DNA from: a virus | IMG/VR virus record: IMGVR_UViG_3300025674_000023 | Coordinates: 23,867 to 87,866 of that record | Length of the DNA stretch: 64,000 nucleotides | Reading direction: 5' to 3' (one strand) | Part shown: piece by piece, positions 55,144 through 62,886 of the stretch | Position numbering within the stretch: the stretch's first letter is position 1 | Layout of the letters: every line of letters begins with the position of its first letter | The notes under the pieces: model-generated | The model's input: the letters and a program-made list of their open reading frames with translations, nothing else | Database searches by the model: none | What the model was told of the DNA's origin: nothing | Translations under genes and position numbers: made by a program

Positions 55144-56090
55144 TGTATATTGCACATTGTCCTCTAAGAATCTCTCTGTTTGGGGGATCTACTGATAGTC
55201 CATATTTTGTTGAAAAATATGGGTATGGTTCTGTAATTAGTTTTGCATCTAATCTCAAAACCTATGTAACTGTTGGTAGAGATTTATTTGGTATTAATAA
55301 TCTGGATCATAAGTATCGTTTGAATTATTCAAAGCGAGAAGATGTTCATACCATTCCAGAAATTAAGAATGAGGTGATACGTGTTGTTCTAGAACACTTT
55401 AATATTGATCCAGTACAAATTAATCTTTTTGGTGATGCTTATTCACAGGGTAGTGGATTAGCATCATCTTCTTCATATATTATTAGTCTTATTAAAGCAG
55501 CATCGATGCTTTGTGATAAGAAGATGTCTGAGGTTGAGATGTGTGCTCTGGCATATAACTTAGAAAGAAAGTTTAATCCATACTGTGGGTATCAAGATCC
55601 TTATGGGTGTGGAGTTGGTGGATTTAAAAGAATTGAATTCTATCCCAAAGATAGAGTTACCTATGATTATCTACCATCATCTTTCTTTGATCCATATGAT
55701 ATTCACCTTATCTTTACTGGAGTGACAAGAAACTCCAAAGGTGTTCTCAAAGATGTAAGTTGCAATCTTGATAAGGTTAAGAATCTTCTTCCTATCGTTG
55801 ATGAAGCATATGATTCTATTGTTAATGAGAATCATATGCAAGTATTTGCTCTGATGAACGAATCGTGGGAACAGAAGAAAAAGACCAGTTCTATCATTAC
55901 AGAGAATGAAACCATTCAAGAAATGGATTTTGAATTAAGTTTCAACAAAACTGTTTTATCGCATAAACTATGTGGTGCAGGTAATGGTGGGTTCTTCTTG
56001 ACATTCTCTGAAAAAGGGCAGTTGAATATTCCATATCATTCTGTTAAAATAGAAGTATCGTCTCAAGGTGTATCGGGTCAAGAAGTATGA
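55143..56090 (+). CDS. hddA: Heptose 7-phosphate kinase-like GHMP kinase
   Basis: 315 aa. CPLRISLFGGSTDSPYFVEKYG and the ATP loop GSGLASSSSYIIS are the GHMP motifs seen in D-glycero-D-manno-heptose 7-phosphate kinase (HddA) and dehydratase-coupled sugar kinases; CGAGNGGFFLTF is the third motif. Phosphorylates heptose-7-P at C1. Next to gmhA and the HAD-transferase fusion, which secures the pathway assignment. Confidence 0.85.
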   Translation: MYIAHCPLRISLFGGSTDSPYFVEKYGYGSVISFASNLKTYVTVGRDLFGINNLDHKYRLNYSKREDVHTIPEIKNEVIRVVLEHFNIDPVQINLFGDAYSQGSGLASSSSYIISLIKAASMLCDKKMSEVEMCALAYNLERKFNPYCGYQDPYGCGVGGFKRIEFYPKDRVTYDYLPSSFFDPYDIHLIFTGVTRNSKGVLKDVSCNLDKVKNLLPIVDEAYDSIVNENHMQVFALMNESWEQKKKTSSIITENETIQEMDFELSFNKTVLSHKLCGAGNGGFFLTFSEKGQLNIPYHSVKIEVSSQGVSGQEV

Positions 56091-56590
56091 ATCCGTTTTG
56101 CGAATATGTAGATGCACTTAAATGTGCTCACATGGAAAGTGAGTTTCAAAAATTTAAGGAAGCATTTGAGGAGCATAAAAGAATTATCATCCTAGGTAAT
56201 GGTGGTAGCAATTCTGTTGCATCACATATCTCTCAGGATTATATGAAGTTTGGGAAGAAGAGAGTATCTATCTTTTCTGACCCATCTATGCTTACCATGC
56301 TTGCTAATGACTTTGGGTATGAAAATGCATATCTGAAGTTTTTGGAGTATCATGTTGAGAATGAAACGCTTGTTATTCTTATAAGTTCTGGTGGCGAATC
56401 TGAAAATATTATTAAGTGTCAAAAATATTGTGAAGAAAATGACATTGGATATGGTGTTCTCACTGGATTTTATCCGAATAATAGATTGAGAATAATGTCA
56501 AAGAAAGCACTATTTAACTATCATATATACAGCGAGTCTTATGGTGTTGTAGAATGTGTTCATCAAATTTTCCTCCATGGAGTAGTATGA
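56087..56590 (+). CDS. gmhA: Phosphoheptose isomerase
   Basis: 167 aa SIS-domain protein. ILGNGGSNSVASHISQDYMK and LVILISSGGESENII are the sugar-phosphate-binding loops of GmhA, which turns sedoheptulose 7-phosphate into glycero-manno-heptose 7-phosphate. ATGA overlaps with the kinase and the fusion enzyme. Confidence 0.88.
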   Translation: MNPFCEYVDALKCAHMESEFQKFKEAFEEHKRIIILGNGGSNSVASHISQDYMKFGKKRVSIFSDPSMLTMLANDFGYENAYLKFLEYHVENETLVILISSGGESENIIKCQKYCEENDIGYGVLTGFYPNNRLRIMSKKALFNYHIYSESYGVVECVHQIFLHGVV

Positions 56591-57315
56591 AATATTGCTT
56601 TGATTTGGACGGAACTATTTGCAACACTCCTTGTGATCCAGATGGTCATGGTCAAAGATACTGGGATTCGACACCAATTCCTTTTATGGTAGAAACAGTT
56701 AATCGTCTTTATGATGAAGGAAATTATATTATTATCATGACTGCCAGAGGTAGAGGATCTGGTAAAGATTGGACAGAACTTACCACTAATAGTCTTAAAG
56801 AATGGGGAGTTAACTATCATGAACTTGAACCTATGTTTCATAAACCAACAGCAGATCTCTTTATTGATGATAAGGGGATTAATGTAGAAGATTGGAAAAA
56901 AAGTTTGCCAACTAAAAAAGGAATTATTGCGGGTGCATTTGATATTATTCACCCAGGATATGTTAGATTGTTTAAGGAAGCAAAAGAACATTGTAATCAT
57001 CTTACAATAGCTCTTCATGAAGATCCTTCCATGGCAAGACCACACAAACTAAAACCTGTTCATAGTGTGGAGGAGAGAAAAGAAATACTTAAGTCTATTG
57101 AGTATATTGATGATATTGTAGTTTATCAAGCAGAAGAAACATTTTTAAGTTATCTTAAAAATTATGATATTCGATTTTTGGGAGATGACTATAGGGATGG
57201 TTCTTATACTGGTAAAGATAATCCTATAGATATTGTTTGGTTGGATAGATCTCATAATTATTCAACTACAAAATTAAAATTAAAAATTTATAATTCTATT
57301 CATGAGGTTTTATGA
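56587..57315 (+). CDS. HAD phosphatase fused to a nucleotidyltransferase (heptose branch)
   Basis: 242 aa two-domain protein. Residues 1-110: HAD phosphatase (FDLDGTICNT, IIMTARGRGSGKDW, ADLFIDDKG), equal in role to GmhB. Residues 115-242: cytidylyltransferase-type fold (IAGAFDIIHPGYVRLFKEAK, SVEERKEIL, STTKLK) like the HldE or TagD nucleotidyltransferase. The second His of the usual HxGH is Tyr here (HPGY). It would convert heptose-1,7-bisphosphate to an NDP-heptose in one polypeptide. Confidence 0.82.
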   Translation: MKYCFDLDGTICNTPCDPDGHGQRYWDSTPIPFMVETVNRLYDEGNYIIIMTARGRGSGKDWTELTTNSLKEWGVNYHELEPMFHKPTADLFIDDKGINVEDWKKSLPTKKGIIAGAFDIIHPGYVRLFKEAKEHCNHLTIALHEDPSMARPHKLKPVHSVEERKEILKSIEYIDDIVVYQAEETFLSYLKNYDIRFLGDDYRDGSYTGKDNPIDIVWLDRSHNYSTTKLKLKIYNSIHEVL

Positions 57316-57316
57316 T

Positions 57317-58204
57317 ATGATTAAAAGTATTGTAACGGGTGGATGCGGATTTATTGGATCGCATCTTGTCAATCGACTTGTCGATTTGGGTCATGAAGTT
57401 GTAGTATTGGATAGGGTTCATCATTATAATCCCAATCCAAAAGCAACTTATTATCTTTATAATCTTTCTGAGAATTATACAAAGTATATTCATCTTTTTG
57501 AAAGTGTCAATAATGTTTTTCATTTAGCATCAGAAGTTTCTATACCTTATTGTGTAGAAAAACCAAATGAAAGTATGGCAAACAATATTTTGTCTACTAT
57601 GAATGTTTTGGAATGTGCTAGAGTTCACAACATTGATAGGTTTGTATTTTCATCGACTTCTGCGGTTTATGGAAATACAATGTTTAATCCTAATTATGAG
57701 ACTAATAGTGTTCAATGTTTGAATACTTATTCTATCTCTAAGTATTCTGGTGAACAACTTTGTAAGATGTATTATGAACTTTATGGTCTTAAGACAGTAA
57801 TGTTTAGATACTTTAATGTGTTTGGTGAAGGGCAACATAAAACAGGGCAGTATGCTCCTGTAATGTCAATATTCAAAAGGCAGAAAGATAATAAAGAACC
57901 TCTAACAGTAGTAGAACCTGGATATCAAACCAGAGATTTTGTTCATGTCTCTGATGTTGTATATGCAAACATTCTTGCCTCACAGAGAGAACTTGAAAAT
58001 TATGGTGAAATATTTAATATTGGAACAGGAATCGGAACAGAGATACAAGATGTCGCAGATTTAATTTCGGATTACCAAATTAAAATACCTCAAAGATCTG
58101 GAGAAGTTTTGCATTCTACTGCAAATATTGATAAGGCAAAAAGTATTTTGGGGTGGAAATGGAGTATAAATGTTATGGATTGGGTTAAAAGGAATTTAAA
58201 ATGA
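57317..58204 (+). CDS. NAD-dependent sugar epimerase/dehydratase
   Basis: 295 aa. TGGCGFIGSHLVNRL, FSSTSAVYGNT, TYSISKYSGEQLC (YxxxK), RYFNVFGEGQ and RDFVHVSDVVYA. UDP-glucose 4-epimerase-like group. Just after the NDP-heptose enzymes, so heptose conversion is possible; sugar specificity cannot be read. Confidence 0.87.
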   Translation: MIKSIVTGGCGFIGSHLVNRLVDLGHEVVVLDRVHHYNPNPKATYYLYNLSENYTKYIHLFESVNNVFHLASEVSIPYCVEKPNESMANNILSTMNVLECARVHNIDRFVFSSTSAVYGNTMFNPNYETNSVQCLNTYSISKYSGEQLCKMYYELYGLKTVMFRYFNVFGEGQHKTGQYAPVMSIFKRQKDNKEPLTVVEPGYQTRDFVHVSDVVYANILASQRELENYGEIFNIGTGIGTEIQDVADLISDYQIKIPQRSGEVLHSTANIDKAKSILGWKWSINVMDWVKRNLK

Positions 58205-59052
58205 AAGTAACTATTCTTGGATCAAGTGGTCAAATTGGGGCATATTTAACTGAGTATCTTCGTGGTAAAAATCATGAGGTAACTGAGTTTGATGTTGCTC
58301 GTCATCACGGTGAAGACCTTACGCAGATTCCAAATTATAATTTAGACCGTGTTATTAAGAATTCAGACTTTGTATTCTTTCTTGCTTTTGATGTTGGTGG
58401 TTCTCGATATCTAAAAAAATATCAACATACTTTTAAGTTTATTGATAATAATACTCGTATGATGGCGAATGTTTTTGGATTACTTCAAGAATATAATAAA
58501 AGATTTGTATTTGCATCATCTCAAATGAGTAACATGAGTTATTCTCCTTATGGAGTAATGAAACGTGTTGGTGAACTTTATACAAAATCACTCAATGGAT
58601 TAATTGTAAAGTTTTGGAATGTATATGGAGTTGAAAAGGATTATGAAAAATCTCATGTAATTACAGATTTTATTCGTAGAGGATTTGAAGAAGGTCAATT
58701 TGAAATGCTAACTGACGGAACAGAAGAACGTCAGTTTTTATATGCTGAAGATTGTTGTGAAGCTCTTGAAGTGATTATGAATAATTACACAGATTTTACA
58801 TCAGAGGATCAACTTCACATTACTTCTTTCAATTCAACTACAATTAAAAACATTGCTCATATTATTCAGGGTCAATTTAATTTGATTGGCAGACATGATG
58901 TTAAAATTATTCCAGGTGCTGCAAAAGATAGTGTTCAGATGGATAAGAGGAATGAAGCAGACTTATACATAACAAAATGGTGGATGCCAAAAACTACCAT
59001 AGATAATGGAATTGCAAAAGTATTTGAGGAAATGAAACATGATTGGATTTAA
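58201..59052 (+). CDS. NAD-dependent epimerase, divergent
   Basis: 283 aa. ILGSSGQIGAYLTEYL cofactor loop, SSQMSNMSYSPYGVMKRVGE supplies the Ser and YxxxK, FWNVYGVEKDY. Shorter and more divergent than its neighbour. Its last 14 bases overlap the next gene. Confidence 0.8.
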   Translation: MKVTILGSSGQIGAYLTEYLRGKNHEVTEFDVARHHGEDLTQIPNYNLDRVIKNSDFVFFLAFDVGGSRYLKKYQHTFKFIDNNTRMMANVFGLLQEYNKRFVFASSQMSNMSYSPYGVMKRVGELYTKSLNGLIVKFWNVYGVEKDYEKSHVITDFIRRGFEEGQFEMLTDGTEERQFLYAEDCCEALEVIMNNYTDFTSEDQLHITSFNSTTIKNIAHIIQGQFNLIGRHDVKIIPGAAKDSVQMDKRNEADLYITKWWMPKTTIDNGIAKVFEEMKHDWI

Positions 59053-59890
59053 TCATATTGGAACAATGGGAAGATTTGGAAATCAAATGTTTCAATATGC
59101 AGCATTAAAGGGAATTGCTGCAAATCGAGGATTTGATTATACGATTCCTCCAGAAAAACCTGATGTTCAAATTGACAATTATGGGTTATTGGAAGCGTTT
59201 GAACTGAATACTAATAAAAATGTAGGATGGATTAATACTAAAAATTTAGTTCAAGAAAGACATTTTCATTTTGATGAATTCATATTTAATCAATGCCCAG
59301 ATGAAGTAACTATTCATGGATTCTTTCAATCTGAAAAATATTTTAAACATATTGAGGGTGACATTAGAAAAGATTTTACTTTTAAAAATAACTGGCTAGA
59401 ACCCTGTAAAGAGTTTCGAAAGCAACTAGGAGATGAAGTTATCTTCCTTCATGTTCGAAGAGGTGATCCGAATCTTGCTGATAAGAGAGGATTTAAGTGG
59501 GCTTATGTAAATCTTCAAAGCACTCATCCAGTGCAACCTTTGGAATATTATCAAAAAGCACTTGCAGAATTTGATGATAGTCTTCCTGTAGTTGTTTTTT
59601 CTGATGCTATTGATTGGTGTAAAGAACAAGAATTTTTTAAAAGTGATCGATTTATGTTCTCTGAGCCAGAAGATAAACATTCTGATGGCGCATTAGTTCC
59701 ATATCTTGACTTATGCTTGATGTCTCTATGTGATCATGCTATTATTGCTAATAGTTCTATGTCATGGTGGGGTGCCTGGTTGATTCAAAATCCAAATAAA
59801 AAAGTCATAGCACCAAGTATGTGGTTTGGATCTGATTATGCTGACAAAGATACTAAAGACTTATATTGTGAGAATTGGAAGGTTATCTAA
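59039..59890 (+). CDS. GT11 fucosyltransferase-like protein 2
   Basis: 283 aa. GTMGRFGNQMFQYAALKGI, VIFLHVRRGDPNLA and IANSSMSWWGAWLI are GT11 motifs. Divergent from the 45003 copy (HVRRGDP instead of HVRRGDF). Likely adds fucose or a related deoxy or galacto sugar. Confidence 0.87.
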   Translation: MIGFNHIGTMGRFGNQMFQYAALKGIAANRGFDYTIPPEKPDVQIDNYGLLEAFELNTNKNVGWINTKNLVQERHFHFDEFIFNQCPDEVTIHGFFQSEKYFKHIEGDIRKDFTFKNNWLEPCKEFRKQLGDEVIFLHVRRGDPNLADKRGFKWAYVNLQSTHPVQPLEYYQKALAEFDDSLPVVVFSDAIDWCKEQEFFKSDRFMFSEPEDKHSDGALVPYLDLCLMSLCDHAIIANSSMSWWGAWLIQNPNKKVIAPSMWFGSDYADKDTKDLYCENWKVI

Positions 59891-60684
59891 TGGATAAGAA
59901 CAAAGCAGTATTCAAACTTAAAGGTCTTCCTCCCGTATATTATTTGAATCTGGATGAACAACCAGAAAGAAAAGAATATATGGAAGGTCAATTTAAGTAT
60001 TGGGAGATTGAAGACTATACTCGTATCTCTGCATATGATGGTAGAGATGGTAGAGATCTTGGAGATATATTGAAAGGTCGTTATCCAGATAATATGTCTT
60101 CCGGTGAAGTGGGATGTGTAACTTCACATCTTAAGGCACTTAAGTATTTTCTTGAAACCTCTGATGCTCCTTGTGCTCTTATCATGGAGGATGATTGTGA
60201 TATTTCTACCGTTACATATTGGTCTTTTTCATGGAAAGATTTTTTCTGTAAAGTTCCTTATGATTATGATGTGGTTCAATTAGCAGTTATCAATCCAGCT
60301 CAAGTGCATCTAAAAATGCATCGCAGGTTTGTAAATGATTTTTCTACTGCATGTTATATGATTACACGTCGCCATGCACAAAAACTTATTGATCTTCATG
60401 TGCGTGGTGATAAGTATAAACTTGATAATGGAGTCAAACCCAGAGCAGTTGCCGATGATTTGATTTATAATTCAGGTAATACATTTGCTATTCCATTGTT
60501 TTTGTATAAAATTGAATTGGGTTCTTCAATTCATAATGAACATATTAATGTCTTTCATAAGTCAAGTTATGAAGGTTTATGGAATTTTTGGAAAAATGAT
60601 GCTAATTTAATAAATGATTGGAATCCTATATTTGATTATGATCCATACTTTGGAACTTTGCCCCCAGGGTTTGAGGGTAAGTAA
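59890..60684 (+). CDS. GT25-like LPS glycosyltransferase 2
   Basis: 264 aa. PPVYYLNLDEQPERKEYM, YTRISAYDGRDG, SGEVGCVTSHLKALKYFLE and LIMEDDCDIS follow the GT25 order closely. Last gene of the glycan cluster, before a terminator/promoter composite. Confidence 0.87.
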   Translation: MDKNKAVFKLKGLPPVYYLNLDEQPERKEYMEGQFKYWEIEDYTRISAYDGRDGRDLGDILKGRYPDNMSSGEVGCVTSHLKALKYFLETSDAPCALIMEDDCDISTVTYWSFSWKDFFCKVPYDYDVVQLAVINPAQVHLKMHRRFVNDFSTACYMITRRHAQKLIDLHVRGDKYKLDNGVKPRAVADDLIYNSGNTFAIPLFLYKIELGSSIHNEHINVFHKSSYEGLWNFWKNDANLINDWNPIFDYDPYFGTLPPGFEGK

Positions 60685-60715
60685 TAATACTCATTATGTT
60701 ATGGTATCCGAACAA

Positions 60716-60752
60716 AGAGGGGCTTGACCCCTCTTTCTTTTTGCTATATAAT
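60716..60752 (+). terminator. Terminator of the glycan cluster fused to the hli promoter
   Basis: AGAGGGG / CCCCTCT stem with CTTGA loop and a T-rich tail. TTGACC (60724-60729) in the hairpin plus 17 bp plus TATAAT (60747-60752) forms the promoter for hli at 60780. Confidence 0.85.
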
Positions 60753-60779
60753 ATTGTAACGTTTCTTCACAAAACTACA

Positions 60780-60989
60780 ATGACTGTAACAACTAACGAG
60801 CGTGGGCAACAAAACATGTGGGCAATGGAACCCCGTATGTATATCTCGAAGGAAGATGCAGAGAAGTATGGTCTGGAAACTCATGCCGAGAAAGCGGAGC
60901 GTTTAAACGGACGCACTGCAATGATGGGATTTTTGGCCGCAATTATTTCATATGCATTGACAGGAAAACTTTTCTTTGGCATTATTTGA
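60780..60989 (+). CDS. hli: High-light-inducible protein
   Basis: 69 aa. One chlorophyll a/b-binding type helix AERLNGRTAMMGFLAAIISY with the Glu, Asn and Arg ligand pattern ExxNGRxAMxG. Protects photosystems and pigments from excess light during infection. ATG at 60780; the frame is open to 60696 but begins after the promoter. Confidence 0.93.
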   Translation: MTVTTNERGQQNMWAMEPRMYISKEDAEKYGLETHAEKAERLNGRTAMMGFLAAIISYALTGKLFFGII

Positions 60990-61000
60990 GTTTTAATTTT

Positions 61001-61045
61001 ATATGCCATACATTATAAATAATATAAAATATATGTGTGGTATAT
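61001..61045 (+). promoter_or_regulatory. Start-codon hairpin with late promoter in its loop, HNH gene 3
   Basis: Arms ATATGCCATACAT (61001-61013) and ATGTGTGGTATAT (61033-61045), 13 pairs including two G-U. The ATG (61044) lies at the end of the right arm. TATAAATA (61014-61021) follows the left arm, so late transcripts lack it. Confidence 0.7.
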
Positions 61046-61544
61046 GAAATCTCTTTACAACATCGGTGATAAAATACACCGACTTACTATCAAAGGAAAA
61101 ACAGTTTGCACCACTCCAAGTGGAAGAAATCGTTCTCATTATATTTGTGAATGTGAATGTGGAAATGAAGTGAAGGTTGAGGGATATAACCTCAATAATG
61201 GTCGTTATAAATCCTGTGGATGTAAAAGAGCATCTGCTGGTGGAATATCAAACACAAAAAGATATAGAATGTGGAAATCTGCACAAGAGCGTGCTATTAA
61301 AAAAGGATTAGAATTTTCTATACGAGTGGAAGATATTGAAATACCAAAAACTTGCCCTTTATTGAACATAGCACTCATCGAAGGTGATAGAGAATGTACT
61401 CCTTCACTTGATAGAATTGATAGTAAAAAGGGATATACTCCAGACAATGTGTGGGTTATATCTCATAGAGCAAATCAAATAAAAAATGATGCTACACTTG
61501 AAGAATTAAAACTCATAACAGAAAACCTATCAAAAATAACTTGA
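61044..61544 (+). CDS. HNH endonuclease 3 (phage homing type)
   Basis: 166 aa. N-terminal Cys-rich DNA-binding segment (YICECECGNEVKV; YKSCGCKRAS). C-terminal HNH part CPLLNIALIEG, PSLDRIDSKKGYTPDNVWVI (the Asp-Arg-Ile-Asp and Asn positions) and SHRANQIKNDATLEEL. Inserted between hli and petF. The stop overlaps the next promoter -35 box. Confidence 0.88.
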   Translation: MKSLYNIGDKIHRLTIKGKTVCTTPSGRNRSHYICECECGNEVKVEGYNLNNGRYKSCGCKRASAGGISNTKRYRMWKSAQERAIKKGLEFSIRVEDIEIPKTCPLLNIALIEGDRECTPSLDRIDSKKGYTPDNVWVISHRANQIKNDATLEELKLITENLSKIT

Positions 61545-61569
61545 CAATGGCACCATATATCTTTACAAT
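61541..61569 (+). promoter_or_regulatory. Sigma70-type promoter for petF
   Basis: TTGACA (61541-61546), 17 bp, TACAAT (61564-61569). The core TTGACAATGG-ACCAT resembles the promoter at 42284. Confidence 0.65.
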
Positions 61570-61633
61570 AACGAGTGTTGCCTTCTTCGTATTGCTGGCA
61601 CACTCTGTAAATCAATTAGCAAAGACCTACTAA
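61547..61633 (+). CDS. Possible tiny membrane peptide
   Basis: 28 aa hydrophobic peptide (MAPYIFTITSVAFFVLLAHS ...). The promoter at 61541-61569 overlaps its 5' end, so it may not be translated from that promoter. Listed with low confidence. Confidence 0.35.
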   Translation: MAPYIFTITSVAFFVLLAHSVNQLAKTY

Positions 61634-61639
61634 AAAGAA

Positions 61640-61936
61640 ATGACTTTCAATGTTACTTTCCGCTCTCCCGACAATACCGAAACCACTATCCAAGTTCCTG
61701 ACGATCAATACATTCTTGATGCAGCAGAAGAACAAGGTGTTGACCTTCCTTACTCGTGCCGCGCAGGCGCTTGTTCATCGTGTGCGGGTAAACTGGTAAG
61801 TGGCAGTGTTGATCAAGGAGATCAATCTTTCCTTGATGATGAGCAACTCGCAGCAGGATTCGCACTTCTGTGTGTTTCCTATCCTACTTCCGATGTGGTT
61901 GTAGAAACCGAAAAAGAAGAAGCACTCTTCGACTAA
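61640..61936 (+). CDS. petF: [2Fe-2S] ferredoxin
   Basis: 98 aa plant-type ferredoxin. [12 protein letters not shown] plus a later LLCVSYP give the four cysteines of the cluster. Acidic surface as in photosynthetic ferredoxins. Provides reductant for RNR or for phycobilin/biliverdin reductases during infection. Seven bases after the preceding tiny ORF. Confidence 0.95.
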   Translation: MTFNVTFRSPDNTETTIQVPDDQYILDAAEEQGVDLPYSCRAGACSSCAGKLVSGSVDQGDQSFLDDEQLAAGFALLCVSYPTSDVVVETEKEEALFD

Positions 61937-62112
61937 TGTTTGACAAATCTTTTCTTAAGGACGCAAAGAGTTCTGTTGTTGCCATAGTATATTCTTTCGG
62001 AATTATTATTGGCGTATCAGTTTCTTTTAGTTATTTCGGAATACTTTATCAAGCAGCACAAGAACAAATTATTAAGGAGCAAGTCAATGAACGAAAAAGC
62101 AGAACGTATTAA
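61936..62112 (+). CDS. Small membrane protein after petF
   Basis: 58 aa starting [20 protein letters not shown] with one transmembrane helix (VVAIVYSFGIIIGVSVSFSYFG). Shares one base with the petF stop and overlaps the second hli by 26 bases. Unknown function. Confidence 0.6.
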   Translation: MFDKSFLKDAKSSVVAIVYSFGIIIGVSVSFSYFGILYQAAQEQIIKEQVNERKSRTY

Positions 62113-62194
62113 TGGTTGGGCAGCAATGATCGGTGTGATCGCCGCCATTGGATCCTATGCCCTTACCGGCCAACTGATCCCTGGAATTTGGTGA
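62087..62194 (+). CDS. hli: High-light-inducible protein, very short
   Basis: 35 aa, only the pigment-binding helix: KAERINGWAAMIGVIAAIGS followed by YALTGQLIPGIW. AAGGAG (62074-62079) precedes the ATG. Cyanophage Hli proteins are often reduced to this core. Confidence 0.9.
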   Translation: MNEKAERINGWAAMIGVIAAIGSYALTGQLIPGIW

Positions 62195-62337
62195 TGTTGT
62201 TGGTCTCATCAATGTTAATAGGTGGGTTCATATTCTGGGCAGCATTTATGACAGATGACATCAACGATGATGATGACGATGATGATTTTCGTGGTGGAAA
62301 ACTAATACCAATTTACAATAGAACAACAAAAAATTAA
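62194..62337 (+). CDS. Small membrane protein with Asp run
   Basis: 47 aa: one transmembrane helix (MLIGGFIFWAAFM) and a D-rich run (DDINDDDDDDDF). ATG overlaps the hli stop. Conserved-looking in cyanophages, function unknown. Confidence 0.65.
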   Translation: MLLVSSMLIGGFIFWAAFMTDDINDDDDDDDFRGGKLIPIYNRTTKN

Positions 62338-62393
62338 AATCAAATGTTAAAGAACCAGCACTTATCTGATTCTTTATAGGAATAAGTTACTAT

Positions 62394-62425
62394 ACTCCGT
62401 CATATATACATGACGGAGTTTTTTT
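62394..62425 (+). terminator. Terminator after the hli-petF string
   Basis: ACTCCGTCAT / ATGACGGAGT stem (ten pairs), ATATAC loop, seven T. Confidence 0.9.
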
Positions 62426-62427
62426 AT

Positions 62428-62583
62428 ATGCCAAGAAATCAACTTACAAAAGATGAGATAAAGTGTTATGTTCTTAAGTTAAAGAGTCAGTTGTATCATG
62501 AGACATACACTGATGGAATTACTTTTTTGGCACACAAATATTTGGATAGGGTCTTGGATAAATTGGAAGAGTATAGGTCTTGA
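62428..62583 (+). CDS. Small conserved cyanophage protein before psbA
   Basis: 51 aa starting MPRNQLTKDEIKCYVLKLKS and ending LDRVLDKLEEYRS. Helical, charged. Begins three bases after the terminator T-run. Proteins of this type are often located by psbA or late genes in cyanophages. Confidence 0.65.
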   Translation: MPRNQLTKDEIKCYVLKLKSQLYHETYTDGITFLAHKYLDRVLDKLEEYRS

Positions 62584-62886
62584 CAAGCAGGGGATATTAC
62601 GGTATATTAAGCAGGTCTTCGGAAAAACCGTCAAAACCTACCCAAATGGGAATCCCCAAACGAGGAGGTTGACAGATACGGAAATTCGGAGTATACTAAA
62701 TAAATCAACAACGTTAAGGAATGTAACGTTCCTTAAGAAAAGTTGATCACTTGCTGAAATGGGTCTAACCACCTTACCGAGGCTAAGCAAGTAAAAGACG
62801 CCTCTTATATCCACACTGGAGGGTGGTGTGGAAATATCATATACTCGGTTCGTCCCCCCGAACTCTTACTAACCCTTTTTTCAAAA
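62584..62886 (+). promoter_or_regulatory. psbA promoter and structured leader
   Basis: No ORF. TTGACA (62669-62674), 17 bp, TATACT (62692-62697) is the promoter, with ACTAAATAAA overlapping it as a possible late element. The leader of about 180 bases contains nested hairpins: ATCAAC..GTTGAT enclosing TTAAGGAA / TTCCTTAA, a stem ACTTGCT / AGCAAGT, and CCACAC / GTGTGG. Such leaders may stabilise psbA mRNA. Confidence 0.6.
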
